A stretch of DNA of 64,000 nucleotides from Cedecea lapagei (GTDB lineage Bacteria; Pseudomonadota; Gammaproteobacteria; Enterobacterales; Enterobacteriaceae): assembly GCF_900635955.1 (NCBI RefSeq), contig NZ_LR134201.1, positions 1,922,001-1,986,000 of the forward strand. Direction: 5' to 3'. Numbering within the stretch: the stretch's first letter is position 1; each line of letters opens with the position of its first letter. Below, one piece after another: positions 44,346-53,684 of this stretch. The notes under the pieces are model-generated. The model was not told where the DNA came from and did no database searches. It saw only the letters and a list, made by a program, of their open reading frames with translations. The position numbers and the translations under genes were made by a program.

Positions 44346-46007
44346 TTAAATTGCCAGACCCAGGCGGTAATAAATCACAAGGCGATCCGGGGCCAGATCG
44401 CCCGGATAGTGAAGTGGCGTGCCAACCGTAAACTGGCTGGAGTAATAGCGTCCGGCCACGCTGATGCCGCTCGAGGCACCCCACAGCGTCCCGGAGGCCT
44501 GCCGATCGTCGTTGTCATTACGCAGCCAGCCGCCATCAACCGCAGCGATAAGGCTGACCTCCCCAAGATAAGGGAGACTGAACAGGGAATAGCTCAGCTC
44601 GTTGCGAAGATAGCCGCCGTTGTCGCCGGAAAGATATTGTTCTTTAAAGCCGCGCACCGAGCTTTCTCCACCGATCGTTAAGCGCTCGCTGCCGTAAAGT
44701 CGGTCCGGTGACCACTGCCCATAAACGCTCGTTAACCACCAGATTTTTTGCGTCACGGGCCGCTGGAAGCTGGCGCTGACGCTCCATTTTCTGAACCCGG
44801 CTTTTGGCACATCGCCGCGCTTGCCGTTATCGTTTTCAGCGCCAAACCACGGCACGCCGCGGCTAAAAGAGGGGTTCAGGGTCGCCACGCCGCCGGCAAT
44901 TTTCTGCGTATGGTTGAGGCCAAACTGCAGGCTGGTGAGCTTGCGGCTGCTGCTAAGCAGAGGCGCATCATTGAGATAGTTACGGCTGATTCGATGAGTC
45001 AGGCCCAAAGAGGCGGCGGTTTTCAGGTCGCCGTTTCGATAGAGTACGTGGGAAAGATTCAGACGATGCGTTTCGGCTCGTCCCGTGGAATGCCACAGAT
45101 AGCCTTTGTTATCCAGGGTGGTGAGATAGTCGCTCCAGCTGTAGCTGTAATCGACCAGGCTGTAGCCCCATGGCACGCTGACTCCGGCCTGAAAACTTTG
45201 TGCATCGTGGTCTTTGGCAAAATCGCTGCTGCGCCCGCCGCTAATAAACCATTTATCCGCCAGCCCTAGCGGGTTATTGGCGGTCAACGAGCCGGTAAGC
45301 TGCCCGGTACCGGTGCTTTTTTGCCCGCTGTTATCAAACCCCAGCGCGGCGGAAAGCGGAAACTCTGGCGTTGCGGTGAGATTAACAATCGACTGCCCCG
45401 CGTTCTCTCCCGGCAATATTTCAATTTGCACCGGCGTGGTCCGTAGCCGGTTAATTTGTTCCATTCCCTGCTCAATATCGCGCAGGTTGAGTATTTTTCC
45501 TTCCAGCCCCGGAAACGCCATTTTAAGCTGACGCGATGACGTACCCTCGATACGGATAGCCTGCAATGTTCCTTCAAGCACGGCAATGTGCAGCGTGCCT
45601 GCGGAGAGATCCTGTTCAGTCAGAAAAGCGCGGCTGGTGATATACCCGCGGCTGATATACCAGTCAGAAATATCGCGGGTCAGCTTATTGATCTTCTCCA
45701 TACCGAGACATTGATTGATATAAGGAGAGATTAACCTGCTCTGGCTACGCTCAGAAAGCAGCGTTGTATTATCGATGTCGATCTGGCGGATAGTGAAGCA
45801 GGGACCTTGCTCAGAACTCGATGGCTGCGCTAAAGGGCGTGGCTGCAGACTCCGCTGGATCTCCTCCCTCTGCTGCTGGTTCTGTAACAACAAGTCCTGC
45901 TGTTGCTGCTGCACCGCATCCCTGTCGGCAGGCGTAAGTGGAGCTGCATAGCCCGCAGGGTGATAGAGTAGCGCGCACAAAAAGGCGGCTTTATGGAGAG
46001 AGCGCAT
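44346..46007 (-). CDS. cdiB: CdiB two-partner secretion transporter
   Basis: TpsB/Omp85-type outer-membrane pore that exports CdiA. 553 residues: signal peptide (1-21, ending AGYAA), a Gln-rich N-terminal helix that plugs the pore (QQQQQDLLLQNQQQREEIQ), POTRA domains around CFTIRQIDIDNTTLLSE and GTLHIAVLEGTLQAI, then a 16-strand barrel. The L6 loop motif VRGF is at SSVRGFKEQ. The stop is 9 bases before the cdiA start; the genes form a cdiBAI operon. Confidence 0.95.
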   Translation of the reverse strand: MRSLHKAAFLCALLYHPAGYAAPLTPADRDAVQQQQQDLLLQNQQQREEIQRSLQPRPLAQPSSSEQGPCFTIRQIDIDNTTLLSERSQSRLISPYINQCLGMEKINKLTRDISDWYISRGYITSRAFLTEQDLSAGTLHIAVLEGTLQAIRIEGTSSRQLKMAFPGLEGKILNLRDIEQGMEQINRLRTTPVQIEILPGENAGQSIVNLTATPEFPLSAALGFDNSGQKSTGTGQLTGSLTANNPLGLADKWFISGGRSSDFAKDHDAQSFQAGVSVPWGYSLVDYSYSWSDYLTTLDNKGYLWHSTGRAETHRLNLSHVLYRNGDLKTAASLGLTHRISRNYLNDAPLLSSSRKLTSLQFGLNHTQKIAGGVATLNPSFSRGVPWFGAENDNGKRGDVPKAGFRKWSVSASFQRPVTQKIWWLTSVYGQWSPDRLYGSERLTIGGESSVRGFKEQYLSGDNGGYLRNELSYSLFSLPYLGEVSLIAAVDGGWLRNDNDDRQASGTLWGASSGISVAGRYYSSQFTVGTPLHYPGDLAPDRLVIYYRLGLAI

Positions 46008-46245
46008 AAAGTCAAAGTGAATTCATTGTCAGTTTTTGTAAGTATGCCAGCCCACCTTAAAATAAGAAAAGTCCTGAATGCGCAACCTATTATTATTGGT
46101 AGTTAATTTGCGATAAGTCTATTTATAAAATTTAGGATAAGTTAATCAATAATTACTAACAATCTGAATTACATGGAATTTTAAATAAACCATCACTATT
46201 TCAATAATCACCTGACAGGGTCTTAAATATCCTGCAGTAAATAAC
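46008..46245 (-). promoter_or_regulatory. Region upstream of cdiB
   Basis: About 240 A+T-rich bases between the tonB terminator and cdiB, expected to hold the cdiBAI promoter. I do not see a clearly convincing -35/-10 pair. The low G+C content fits silencing by H-NS, which is inference. Confidence 0.45.
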
Positions 46246-46247
46246 AA

Positions 46248-46276
46248 AAAAGGCCGCACATCTTCATGTGCGACCT
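46248..46276 (-). terminator. tonB terminator
   Basis: On the minus strand GGTCGCACAT / ATGTGCGGCC followed by T6, directly behind tonB. Confidence 0.85.
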
Positions 46277-46299
46277 CATGGTGCGGGGATGATATGGGT

Positions 46300-47037
46300 T
46301 TACTCTATGCTTGCGCCGCCGCTGATACGGAACTTGAAGTTGACGATGAGGCCCTCTCCTGGCTTGCCGCTTTCGTAACGCCATTTCTTCAGCGCCTGTT
46401 TAACCTCACGTTCAAACATATTCGCCGGCTGAGCGGAGAGGATCTCCACGTTATTTACGCGGCCATCGGCATCGACGTCAAACTTCACGCGAACGCTGCC
46501 GTCCATACGTAGCGCAAAGGCGCGCGTCGGATACTGTGGTCTGTCACGGCTAAGAGCACGTGGCCCGGTATTGGCTGATGGTGCAGGCGCGGCCGGTGCC
46601 GGTTTGGCTGCCGGAGCAGGCGATGGCTGAGCCGGGGCATTATTTTCAAAAGGGTTCGCCTCGCGAGGCTCCACCGGTTTGACCTCACGCTTCGGCTGCT
46701 CGACTTTCTTCACCGGCTTAGGTTTCGGTTTTGGCTTAGGCTGCGGTTTGTGGATCACCACCGGCGCTTCTTTCGGTGGCTCAGGGATCGGTTCTGGTTC
46801 AGGCTCTGGCTCGGCCACCGGCTGTGGCGGCGGCGGCTGAACTACCGCTGGCTGCGGAGGTTCAAGGTCTGCTGGGGCAACCATGGTGACGCTGATCGGC
46901 TGCGATGGCGCTGGGGTCTCAATAACCTGATGTACCGAGGTGTAGAGCAACCCGGCCACAACGGCACCATGAAGCCCGACAGAGAGAAGAGTCGGCCACG
47001 GAAAGCGGCGAGGTAAATCCAGGGTCATTGACGTCAT
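46300..47037 (-). CDS. tonB: TonB energy transducer
   Basis: Couples the proton motive force (via ExbB/ExbD) to outer-membrane receptors for siderophores and B12. 245 residues. N-terminal membrane anchor (PWPTLLSVGLHGAVVAGLLY with the essential His in the anchor), a long periplasmic Pro-Glu / Pro-Lys spacer (EPEPEPEPIPEPPKE, KPQPKPKPKPKPVKK), and the C-terminal domain RALSRDRPQYPTRAFALRMD to SAQPANMFEREVK. I start at 47037; an ATG three codons later corresponds to the E. coli start and is equally possible. It lies across the accessory island from yciA, its E. coli neighbour. Confidence 0.95.
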   Translation of the reverse strand: MTSMTLDLPRRFPWPTLLSVGLHGAVVAGLLYTSVHQVIETPAPSQPISVTMVAPADLEPPQPAVVQPPPPQPVAEPEPEPEPIPEPPKEAPVVIHKPQPKPKPKPKPVKKVEQPKREVKPVEPREANPFENNAPAQPSPAPAAKPAPAAPAPSANTGPRALSRDRPQYPTRAFALRMDGSVRVKFDVDADGRVNNVEILSAQPANMFEREVKQALKKWRYESGKPGEGLIVNFKFRISGGASIE

Positions 47038-47074
47038 AATGGCTTCAGTATCTTTAAGAGACGACAATTTTAAA

Positions 47075-47093
47075 TGCAAATAGCAATCATATT
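47075..47093. promoter_or_regulatory. Possible Fur box upstream of tonB
   Basis: TGCAAATAGCAATCATATT resembles the iron-box half-sites and matches the corresponding region of E. coli tonB as I recall it. Iron repression of tonB is known in E. coli; here inferred. Confidence 0.5.
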
Positions 47094-47251
47094 CAATAAC
47101 GCATCGTGCAATGGCGCACATTTTCCTGCGCAGTGAGTCATTTTTCCGCCATCAGCTCATGGATTTAACATCCTGTTTATCTTTCAATTGCAGTCTGGAC
47201 GGCATTCACTTAACTTGGTTCACAATCCAACATCAAGAAGGAAGTGCGCTC

Positions 47252-47548
47252 GTGTTGTACGTCATTTATGCCGAAGATATTGCCGACTCGCTGGAAAAAC
47301 GTTTGTCCGTCCGCCCTGCACACCTTGCTCGCCTCCAGATTTTACGTGATGAAGGCCGACTGCTGACCGCGGGCCCGCTGCCGGCTGTCGACAGCAACGA
47401 GCCCGGCGCGGCAGGTTTTACCGGCTCTACGGTGATTGCTGAGTTTGCGTCGCTGGAAGAGGCGAAAGCCTGGGCAGAGGCAGATCCGTATGTCGCCGCT
47501 GGCGTTTACAGCCAGGTTGCCGTCAAGCCGTTCAAAAAAGTGTTCTGA
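47252..47548 (+). CDS. yciI: YciI family protein
   Basis: 98 residues, the E. coli length, from the GTG at 47252 with AAGAAGGAAG upstream. Ferredoxin-like YCII domain: LYVIYAEDIADSLEKRLSVR, RPAHLARLQILRDEGRLLTAG and the end PYVAAGVYSQVAVKPFKKVF. The family has a conserved His (PAHLARL) and Asp (EADPY) and is proposed to be enzymatic; no substrate is known for this member. Divergent from tonB. Confidence 0.93.
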   Translation: MLYVIYAEDIADSLEKRLSVRPAHLARLQILRDEGRLLTAGPLPAVDSNEPGAAGFTGSTVIAEFASLEEAKAWAEADPYVAAGVYSQVAVKPFKKVF

Positions 47549-47658
47549 TTGCGCTGAGTGATCCGACGCCACTCCTGCCCCGGCAATGAATACCGGCCAT
47601 CAGGAAGAGTGTTGATAAGAGGCAAAATTTGAGGGGCACCGCACGCGGTGCCCTGTTC

Positions 47659-47838
47659 TTATGCCCAGCGATCGTGGATGGCAAATAACAGCGAGTTGCG
47701 CTGCTGGTTAACCAGACACTTACGAATGGCATGAATACGCATATTGCGCCGGGACTGGCCTTCCAGCCAACGCGCCCTGCGTTTTTGCGTTTGGCGCTGC
47801 ATCCGCCAACGCCCGACTTCCGTTCTGCTACGTCTCAT
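47659..47838 (-). CDS. yciY: YciY small protein
   Basis: 59 residues, very basic. Translation begins MRRSRTEVGRWRMQRQTQKR and ends LLFAIHDRWA, clearly like E. coli YciY (MKHSRNEVGRWRMQRQARRR...). It lies between yciI and clsA as in E. coli and is shorter than the usual ORF cut-off. Function unknown. Confidence 0.88.
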   Translation of the reverse strand: MRRSRTEVGRWRMQRQTQKRRARWLEGQSRRNMRIHAIRKCLVNQQRNSLLFAIHDRWA

Positions 47839-47984
47839 TTCCGCGACTCAATTATCCAAAAAAGACACGCCATTATAGAACCTTCTGGCGGGCAAACCAT
47901 CCGTTTTGCGTATACTTTTAGTATTAAGCGCTGGAAGTTCTGCGTACACTCTCAACTCTTCGGTTTCAAAAGGATTTTTAAGGC

Positions 47985-49445
47985 ATGACAACCTTCTATA
48001 CCGTGGTGAGCTGGCTGGTTATTCTCGGCTACTGGCTGCTCATCGCCGGCGTTACGTTGCGTATATTGATGAAACGCCGCGCTGTCCCTTCGGCGATGGC
48101 CTGGCTGCTGATCATCTATATTCTGCCGCTGGTCGGGATTATTGCCTATCTCTCCGTCGGGGAGCTGCACCTCGGTAAACGACGCGCAGAACGCGCGCGC
48201 GCCATGTGGCCTTCAACGGCAAAATGGCTTAAGGACCTGAAGCACTGCAAACATATCTTTGCCTCAGAAACCAGCGAGGTCGCCGGATCGCTGTTCCAGC
48301 TCTGCGAGCGTCGCCAGGGTATTGCAGGCGTTAAGGGCAACCAGCTCCAGCTTTTGACCAGCTCTGACGATACCATGCAGGCGCTGATCCGCGATATTCA
48401 GCTGGCGCGTCACAACATTGAGATGGTGTTCTATATCTGGCAGCCAGGCGGAATGGCCGATCAGGTTGCGGAATCGCTGATGGCCGCGGCACGTCGCGGC
48501 ATTCACTGCCGGCTGATGCTGGACTCCGCCGGCAGCGTGGCTTTCTTCCGCAGCCCGTGGGCCAATATGATGCGCAACGCCGGCATTGAAGTGGTCGAGG
48601 CGCTGAAAGTTAACCTGATGCGTGTTTTCCTGCGCCGTATGGATTTACGTCAGCACCGTAAGATGGTGATGATCGACAACTATATCGCCTATACCGGCAG
48701 CATGAATATGGTCGATCCTCGCTTCTTCAAACAGGATGCCAATGTAGGTCAGTGGGTCGATTTAATGGCGCGTATGGAAGGCCCCGTCGCCACCGCAATG
48801 GGCATCGTTTATTCCTGCGACTGGGAGATAGAAACCGGCAAACGCATCCTCCCGCCGCCGCCGGATGAAAACATCATGCCGTTTGAAGAAGCCAGCGGCC
48901 ACACCATCCATACCATTGCTTCAGGCCCAGGATTCCCGGAGGATCTGATTCATCAGGCTTTACTGACGTCCGTCTACGCGGCGCGGGAATACCTGATCAT
49001 GACCACCCCCTACTTTGTGCCAAGCGACGACCTTCTTCACGCGATTTGTACCGCTGCCCAGCGCGGCGTAGACGTGAGCATCATCGTCCCGCGCAAAAAT
49101 GATTCCCTGCTGGTCGGCTGGGCAAGCCGCGCCTTCTTTACCGAACTGCTGGCCGCCGGCGTGAAGATCTATCAGTTTGAAGGGGGACTGCTGCATACGA
49201 AGAGCGTGCTGGTTGACGGGCAGCTAAGCCTGGTAGGCACCGTAAACCTGGATATGCGTAGCCTGTGGCTCAACTTTGAGATCACGCTGGTGATCGACGA
49301 TGAAGGTTTTGCCGGTGATTTAGCGGCGGTACAGGATGATTATATTTCACGTTCGCGGCTGTTAGATGCGCAATTGTGGCTAAAACGCCCGCTCTGGCAG
49401 CGTATGGCTGAGCGACTGTTTTACTTCTTTAGTCCGTTGCTGTAA
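47985..49445 (+). CDS. clsA: Cardiolipin synthase A
   Basis: Phospholipase-D superfamily enzyme that joins two phosphatidylglycerols into cardiolipin and glycerol. 486 residues, the E. coli length. Two N-terminal membrane helices (TVVSWLVILGYWLLIAGVTL and MAWLLIIYILPLVGIIAYL) are followed by two HKD motifs: HRKMVMIDNYIAYTGSMN near residue 223 and HTKSVLVDGQLSLVGTVN near 404. RBS region AAGGATTTTTAAGGC precedes the ATG. Inner membrane. Confidence 0.97.
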   Translation: MTTFYTVVSWLVILGYWLLIAGVTLRILMKRRAVPSAMAWLLIIYILPLVGIIAYLSVGELHLGKRRAERARAMWPSTAKWLKDLKHCKHIFASETSEVAGSLFQLCERRQGIAGVKGNQLQLLTSSDDTMQALIRDIQLARHNIEMVFYIWQPGGMADQVAESLMAAARRGIHCRLMLDSAGSVAFFRSPWANMMRNAGIEVVEALKVNLMRVFLRRMDLRQHRKMVMIDNYIAYTGSMNMVDPRFFKQDANVGQWVDLMARMEGPVATAMGIVYSCDWEIETGKRILPPPPDENIMPFEEASGHTIHTIASGPGFPEDLIHQALLTSVYAAREYLIMTTPYFVPSDDLLHAICTAAQRGVDVSIIVPRKNDSLLVGWASRAFFTELLAAGVKIYQFEGGLLHTKSVLVDGQLSLVGTVNLDMRSLWLNFEITLVIDDEGFAGDLAAVQDDYISRSRLLDAQLWLKRPLWQRMAERLFYFFSPLL

Positions 49446-49482
49446 AACGTGGCGCATCAGCACACGATAAGTGGATGAAGAC

Positions 49483-49812
49483 ATGGAAATGGATCTGAAC
49501 AACCGCCTGACCGAAGACGAGACTTTAGAGCAGGCGTACGACATTTTTCTCGAACTGGCGGGCGATAACCTCGACCCTGCAGATATTATTCTTTTTAATC
49601 TGCAGTTCGAGGAGCGTGGCGGCGCAGAGCTTTTCGACCCGGCTGAAGACTGGCAGGAACACGTTGATTTCGATCTGAACCCTGACTTCTTCGCAGAAGT
49701 CGTCATCGGGCTCGCCGAGACCGACGGCGGCGAGCTCAACGATATCTTTGCTCGCGTCCTGCTTTGCCGTGAGAAAGACCACAAGCTTTGCCACATTCTG
49801 TGGCGTGAGTGA
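49483..49812 (+). CDS. yciU: YciU family protein
   Basis: 109 residues, highly acidic (UPF0263). Blocks NNRLTEDETLEQAYDIFLEL, NLQFEERGGAELFDPAEDW and LLCREKDHKLCHILWRE are as in E. coli YciU; the fold is a double-stranded-DNA mimic family. I start at 49483; an in-frame ATG lies four codons before. Follows clsA by 37 bases, so likely co-transcribed. Role unproven. Confidence 0.93.
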   Translation: MEMDLNNRLTEDETLEQAYDIFLELAGDNLDPADIILFNLQFEERGGAELFDPAEDWQEHVDFDLNPDFFAEVVIGLAETDGGELNDIFARVLLCREKDHKLCHILWRE

Positions 49813-49815
49813 CCT

Positions 49816-49839
49816 CAGAGCGGCCCGCGGGCCGCTCTG
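49816..49839. terminator. Perfect 24-bp palindrome between yciU and the channel gene
   Basis: Arms CAGAGCGGCCCG / CGGGCCGCTCTG with no loop bases, exactly filling the gap between two convergent stops. Probably a bidirectional terminator, though the T-run is short. Confidence 0.65.
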
Positions 49840-50685
49840 TTACTTCTCATTCGGCGGTAAATGCTCGCCGCAGGTTTTACAGTAGTGCGCATTCGCCGCA
49901 TGATCCTGCTGATGACAGCGGGTACACTCCCTCACCGCTCCCCGTCTTTGCATATCCTGAGACATTTGAGACGTTAAAATCCCTGTCGGGATAGCAATTA
50001 CCGAATAGCCAATCAAGATCAGCAGCGACGCAACGAATCGGCCCAGCGCGGTGTGCGGCACAATATCGCCGTAGCCAACGGTGGTCACGGTCACAACCGC
50101 CCAGTAGACCGCTACGCCCAGGCTGGTAAAGCCGTTGGCCTTCCCCTCTATGCCATACATCAGCGCGCCCGCCGCCACCATCACGATGGCAATAAACGAG
50201 TAGAAGAGGATCAGCTGATTGCTGGCGTTGATCAGACTGCGCCACAGGCTTTTTAGCGCAGGCATATAGCGCAGAAGCTTCAGAATGCGCAGCACGCGAA
50301 TGGCCCGCATCGCTCGCCAGGCAAAATAGTAGTGAATAGCAAATTCTGGCCACAGCCACAGCACATACAGCGGCAACATGGTTGCCAGGTCGATGATGCC
50401 CCAGAAGCTAAACACGTAGCCGATAGGTTTAGGCCACGTCAACACGCGCAGTACGTATTCGCAGGTAAACAGCAGCGTAAAGATGATTTCCAGCCAGATG
50501 AAAAGCTGCCATTCACCGAACGTTAACCTCGGATCGCTCCCTACGCTCGATTCGGTAAAAACAACGGCAACGCTAAGCAGCGCCAGCAGGCCACAAAAAG
50601 CCTCGAATCGACGTCCGGAACGGGTATTTTGGTCAAACAGAAAGCGGTAAAGCAGCGCCCGAGGTGAAGAGATATTCCCTGACAC
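49840..50685 (-). CDS. Voltage-gated-type potassium channel with C-terminal zinc ribbon
   Basis: 281 residues from GTG at 50685 (AGGAT upstream; an ATG with no good site is 15 codons before). Six membrane segments: S1 AFCGLLALLSVAVVFTES, S4 with regular Arg/Lys (RAMRAIRVLRILKLLRYMP), pore helix and selectivity filter TVTTVGYGD, S6 FVASLLILIGYSVIAIPTGI. After S6 comes CTRCHQQDHAANAHYCKTCG, two CxxC pairs typical of a zinc ribbon. This is not E. coli Kch, which has a RCK domain and lies elsewhere; it is a shorter 'ion transporter' type found in many proteobacteria. Inner membrane. Confidence 0.88.
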   Translation of the reverse strand: MSGNISSPRALLYRFLFDQNTRSGRRFEAFCGLLALLSVAVVFTESSVGSDPRLTFGEWQLFIWLEIIFTLLFTCEYVLRVLTWPKPIGYVFSFWGIIDLATMLPLYVLWLWPEFAIHYYFAWRAMRAIRVLRILKLLRYMPALKSLWRSLINASNQLILFYSFIAIVMVAAGALMYGIEGKANGFTSLGVAVYWAVVTVTTVGYGDIVPHTALGRFVASLLILIGYSVIAIPTGILTSQMSQDMQRRGAVRECTRCHQQDHAANAHYCKTCGEHLPPNEK

Positions 50686-50702
50686 AGTGATCCTCGCACA
50701 AA

Positions 50703-50729
50703 AGAAAGGGCCAGCTCGGTGCTGGCCCA
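50703..50729 (-). terminator. opp operon terminator
   Basis: On the minus strand GGGCCAGC / GCTGGCCC followed by TTTCTTTTG, ten bases after the oppF stop. Confidence 0.88.
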
Positions 50730-50737
50730 TGGCGAGA

Positions 50738-51742
50738 TTATAGCGGGTCAACCTTCAGACAGGAAACCGCATGACGGAAACTTCCCTCTAGCAGAGGACG
50801 AGTTTTCGCGCATTCCGGTCCGGCGATCGGGCAGCGTGTGCGGAAGACGCAGCCTGAAGGCGGGTTGATTGGCGAGGGAAGCTCCCCTTCCAGCAGCTGA
50901 ATCGTTTTATTCTTTTCCAGATCCGGGTCAGGAATCGGCACCGCCGACATCAGCGCTTTGGTGTAGGGATGCAAAGGATTGTGGTAAACCTCGTCATAGG
51001 TGCCAAGTTCGACGGCATGCCCCAGATACATCACCAGAACGCGATCGGAGATGTGCTTAACGACGGCAAGGTCGTGAGCGATAAAGATAAGCGAAAGCCC
51101 CATCTCCCGCTGCAGTTTTTGCAGCAGGTTAACGACCTGCGCCTGAATCGATACATCCAGCGCGGAAACGGGCTCATCGCAGATGATCAGTTTAGGCTCG
51201 AGGATCAGCGCGCGGGCGATGCCGATACGCTGGCACTGGCCGCCGGAAAACTCATGCGGATAGCGGTTCACCAGGTTTGGCAGCAGGCCGACTTTCATCA
51301 TCATCGCCTTCACGCGGTCGCGAACTTCCTGCTTAGGCATTTTAGGATGATAGGTCAGCAGCGGCTCGGCAATAATGTCGCCGATGTTCATACGCGGGTT
51401 CAGAGAAGCCAGCGGATCCTGGAAAATCATCTGAATGTCGCTGCGCACGTCGCGCCACTCTTCCGGCTTCATGCCCAGAAGATCTTTGCCCAGCCAGGCA
51501 ACGCGGCCGTCCGTCGCTTTCACCAGGCCAATGATGGCGCGGGCGAACGTTGATTTGCCGCAGCCGGACTCGCCCACCACGCCCAGGGTTTCCCCTTCAT
51601 ACAGGCGAAGCGTAACGCCGTCGACGGCTTTCAGGGTTTTTGAAGGCTGCCAGAACCACTGCTTGCCGTCTTTGATGTCAAAGTGGACCTTCAGATCGGC
51701 AATCTCTAACAGCACTTTTCTCTCTTCTGCAACGGTGCTCAT
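50738..51742 (-). CDS. oppF: Oligopeptide ABC transporter ATP-binding subunit OppF
   Basis: 334-residue ATPase. Walker A GESGCGKSTFARAI, signature HEFSGGQCQRIGIARAL, Walker B LIICDEPVSALD, H-loop IFIAHDLAVV; C-terminal oligopeptide-transporter extension with the CxxxC cluster CVFRTRCPIAGPEC. Pairs with OppD to drive uptake through OppBC. Start overlaps the oppD stop (ATGA). Last gene of the operon. Confidence 0.97.
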   Translation of the reverse strand: MSTVAEERKVLLEIADLKVHFDIKDGKQWFWQPSKTLKAVDGVTLRLYEGETLGVVGESGCGKSTFARAIIGLVKATDGRVAWLGKDLLGMKPEEWRDVRSDIQMIFQDPLASLNPRMNIGDIIAEPLLTYHPKMPKQEVRDRVKAMMMKVGLLPNLVNRYPHEFSGGQCQRIGIARALILEPKLIICDEPVSALDVSIQAQVVNLLQKLQREMGLSLIFIAHDLAVVKHISDRVLVMYLGHAVELGTYDEVYHNPLHPYTKALMSAVPIPDPDLEKNKTIQLLEGELPSPINPPSGCVFRTRCPIAGPECAKTRPLLEGSFRHAVSCLKVDPL

Positions 51743-52752
51743 ACTAATTCCTCCACCGGTCTAAAGCAGGCACGCAGGCGGCCATCACCAAACTGCTCCA
51801 GTGGCGGAGCACTATTACAAGCTTCCATTGCAAACTGACAGCGAGGCTGGAACGGACAGCCCTGCGGTAAACGCAGCAGGTTCGGTGGGTTACCCGGGAT
51901 AGTCAGGAGAGACTCACCTTCCGCGTCCAGACGCGGCACCGCGTTAAGCAGGCCAATGGAATAAGGGTGCACCGGTTTGTAGAACACGTCGCGCGCGTTG
52001 CCATACTCCATGGTACGCCCGGCATACATCACCAGTACTTTGTCGCAGATGCCGGCCACAACGCCCAGGTCGTGGGTGATCATAATGATCGCCGTGTTGA
52101 ATTCGCGTTTCAGCTCGTTCAGCAGCGTCATGATCTGCGCCTGGACGGTCACGTCCAGCGCCGTGGTAGGTTCATCGGCAATCAGCAGCTTAGGTCTGCA
52201 CAGCAGCGCCATGGCAATCATCACGCGCTGACGCATACCGCCAGAGAACTCGTGAGGGAACATGCGCATGCGTTTACGCGCTTCCGGCATTTTCACCGCG
52301 TCCAGCATGCGCACGGACTCTTCAAAGGCTTCCGCCTTGCCGAGCTTTTTGTGCAGCATCAGGACTTCCATCAGCTGATCGCCCACGCGCATGTACGGGT
52401 TCAGCGAGGTCATTGGATCCTGGAAAATCATTGAGATTTGCTCGGCGCGCAGGCGGTTAAGCTGGGCTTCCGGCAGGTTCAGGATCTCTTTGCCGTTGAA
52501 CTTCGCAGAACCGCCAATGCGGCCGTTAGTCGCCAACAGCCCCATCAGCGCGAAGGCCGTCTGGGATTTACCGGAGCCGGACTCACCAACGATACCGAGG
52601 GTTTCACCGGCACGCAGGCTAAAGTTGAGGTCGTTTACCGCCGTTACGTCACCGTCCGGCGTGCCGAAGGTCACGCGCAGATCTTTGACGTCAAGCAGGA
52701 TCTCAGATTTGTTCAGTGGAGCGGCCACCGGAGAGGTTTCAATAGTACTCAT
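51739..52752 (-). CDS. oppD: Oligopeptide ABC transporter ATP-binding subunit OppD
   Basis: 337-residue ATPase. Walker A GESGSGKSQTAFAL, signature HEFSGGMRQRVMIAMAL, Walker B LLIADEPTTALD, and a C-terminal CPFQPRCQFAMEAC cluster typical of Opp/Dpp ATPases (a [4Fe-4S] site in related proteins). Eleven bases after oppC; overlaps oppF by 4 bases. Confidence 0.97.
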   Translation of the reverse strand: MSTIETSPVAAPLNKSEILLDVKDLRVTFGTPDGDVTAVNDLNFSLRAGETLGIVGESGSGKSQTAFALMGLLATNGRIGGSAKFNGKEILNLPEAQLNRLRAEQISMIFQDPMTSLNPYMRVGDQLMEVLMLHKKLGKAEAFEESVRMLDAVKMPEARKRMRMFPHEFSGGMRQRVMIAMALLCRPKLLIADEPTTALDVTVQAQIMTLLNELKREFNTAIIMITHDLGVVAGICDKVLVMYAGRTMEYGNARDVFYKPVHPYSIGLLNAVPRLDAEGESLLTIPGNPPNLLRLPQGCPFQPRCQFAMEACNSAPPLEQFGDGRLRACFRPVEELV

Positions 52753-52763
52753 GGAGGTACTCC

Positions 52764-53678
52764 TTAACGATCTTTCGGGTCGAGGGCATCACGCAGGCCA
52801 TCGCCGATAAAGTTAAAACAGAACAGCGTAATCACCAGGAAGCCTGCCGGGAACAGCAGCAGCCACGGTGATACCTCCATGGAATTCGCACCATCACTCA
52901 ATAATGCGCCCCAGCTGCTCAGAGGCTCCTGAGTACCCAGACCCAGGAAGCTCAGGAAAGATTCAAACAGGATCATGCTTGGGACCAGCAGCGAGGCGTA
53001 AACCACCACCACGCCCAGTACGTTTGGCACGATATGGCGCAGCACGATATTCATCGTAGAGACACCGCCCACGTGCGCCGCTTCGATAAACTCTTTGCGC
53101 TTCAGGCTCAGAGTCTGACCGCGCACGATACGCGCCATATCCAGCCAGGAGACCATCCCGATAGCCACGAAGATAAGCAGGATGTTTTGCCCAAAGAAGG
53201 TCACCAGCAGGATCACGAAGAACATGAACGGGAAGGAGTTCAGGATCTCCAGCAGGCGCATCATCACGGAGTCAATTTTACCGCCGAGATAGCCCGCCAG
53301 GCAGCCGTATAGCGTGCCCACAACCACTGCCACCAGCGCGGCAGCCACGCCCACCATCAGCGAGATTCGCCCGCCGATAGCGACGCGCACCAGCAGGTCA
53401 CGCCCCGACGAGTCAGTCCCGAAGTAGTGTCCGGAGGCCAGATCTGGCGCGGCAGACATCATGCCCCAGTCGGTATCAAAGTAGGTAAACTGCGACAGTA
53501 CCGGAGCAAACGCCACGAACAGTGCAATCAGCGCCAGCACCACTAAACTGGTGATTGCCGCGCGGTTATGGATAAAACGGCGACGCGCGTCCTGCCACAG
53601 GCTACGGCCTTCAACCTCCAGTTTTTCACTGAAGTTTTCCAGCGCCTCGCTGTTTTTCTTAGTCAACATTATGGCCAC
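52764..53678 (-). CDS. oppC: Oligopeptide ABC transporter permease OppC
   Basis: 304 residues. Cytoplasmic N-terminus, first helix AAITSLVVLALIALFVAFAP, periplasmic part, then the permease core with the EAA loop EFIEAAHVGGVSTMNIVLRH. Forms the channel with OppB. Begins 6 bases after oppB. Confidence 0.96.
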   Translation of the reverse strand: MAIMLTKKNSEALENFSEKLEVEGRSLWQDARRRFIHNRAAITSLVVLALIALFVAFAPVLSQFTYFDTDWGMMSAAPDLASGHYFGTDSSGRDLLVRVAIGGRISLMVGVAAALVAVVVGTLYGCLAGYLGGKIDSVMMRLLEILNSFPFMFFVILLVTFFGQNILLIFVAIGMVSWLDMARIVRGQTLSLKRKEFIEAAHVGGVSTMNIVLRHIVPNVLGVVVVYASLLVPSMILFESFLSFLGLGTQEPLSSWGALLSDGANSMEVSPWLLLFPAGFLVITLFCFNFIGDGLRDALDPKDR

Positions 53679-53684
53679 TCCAGC

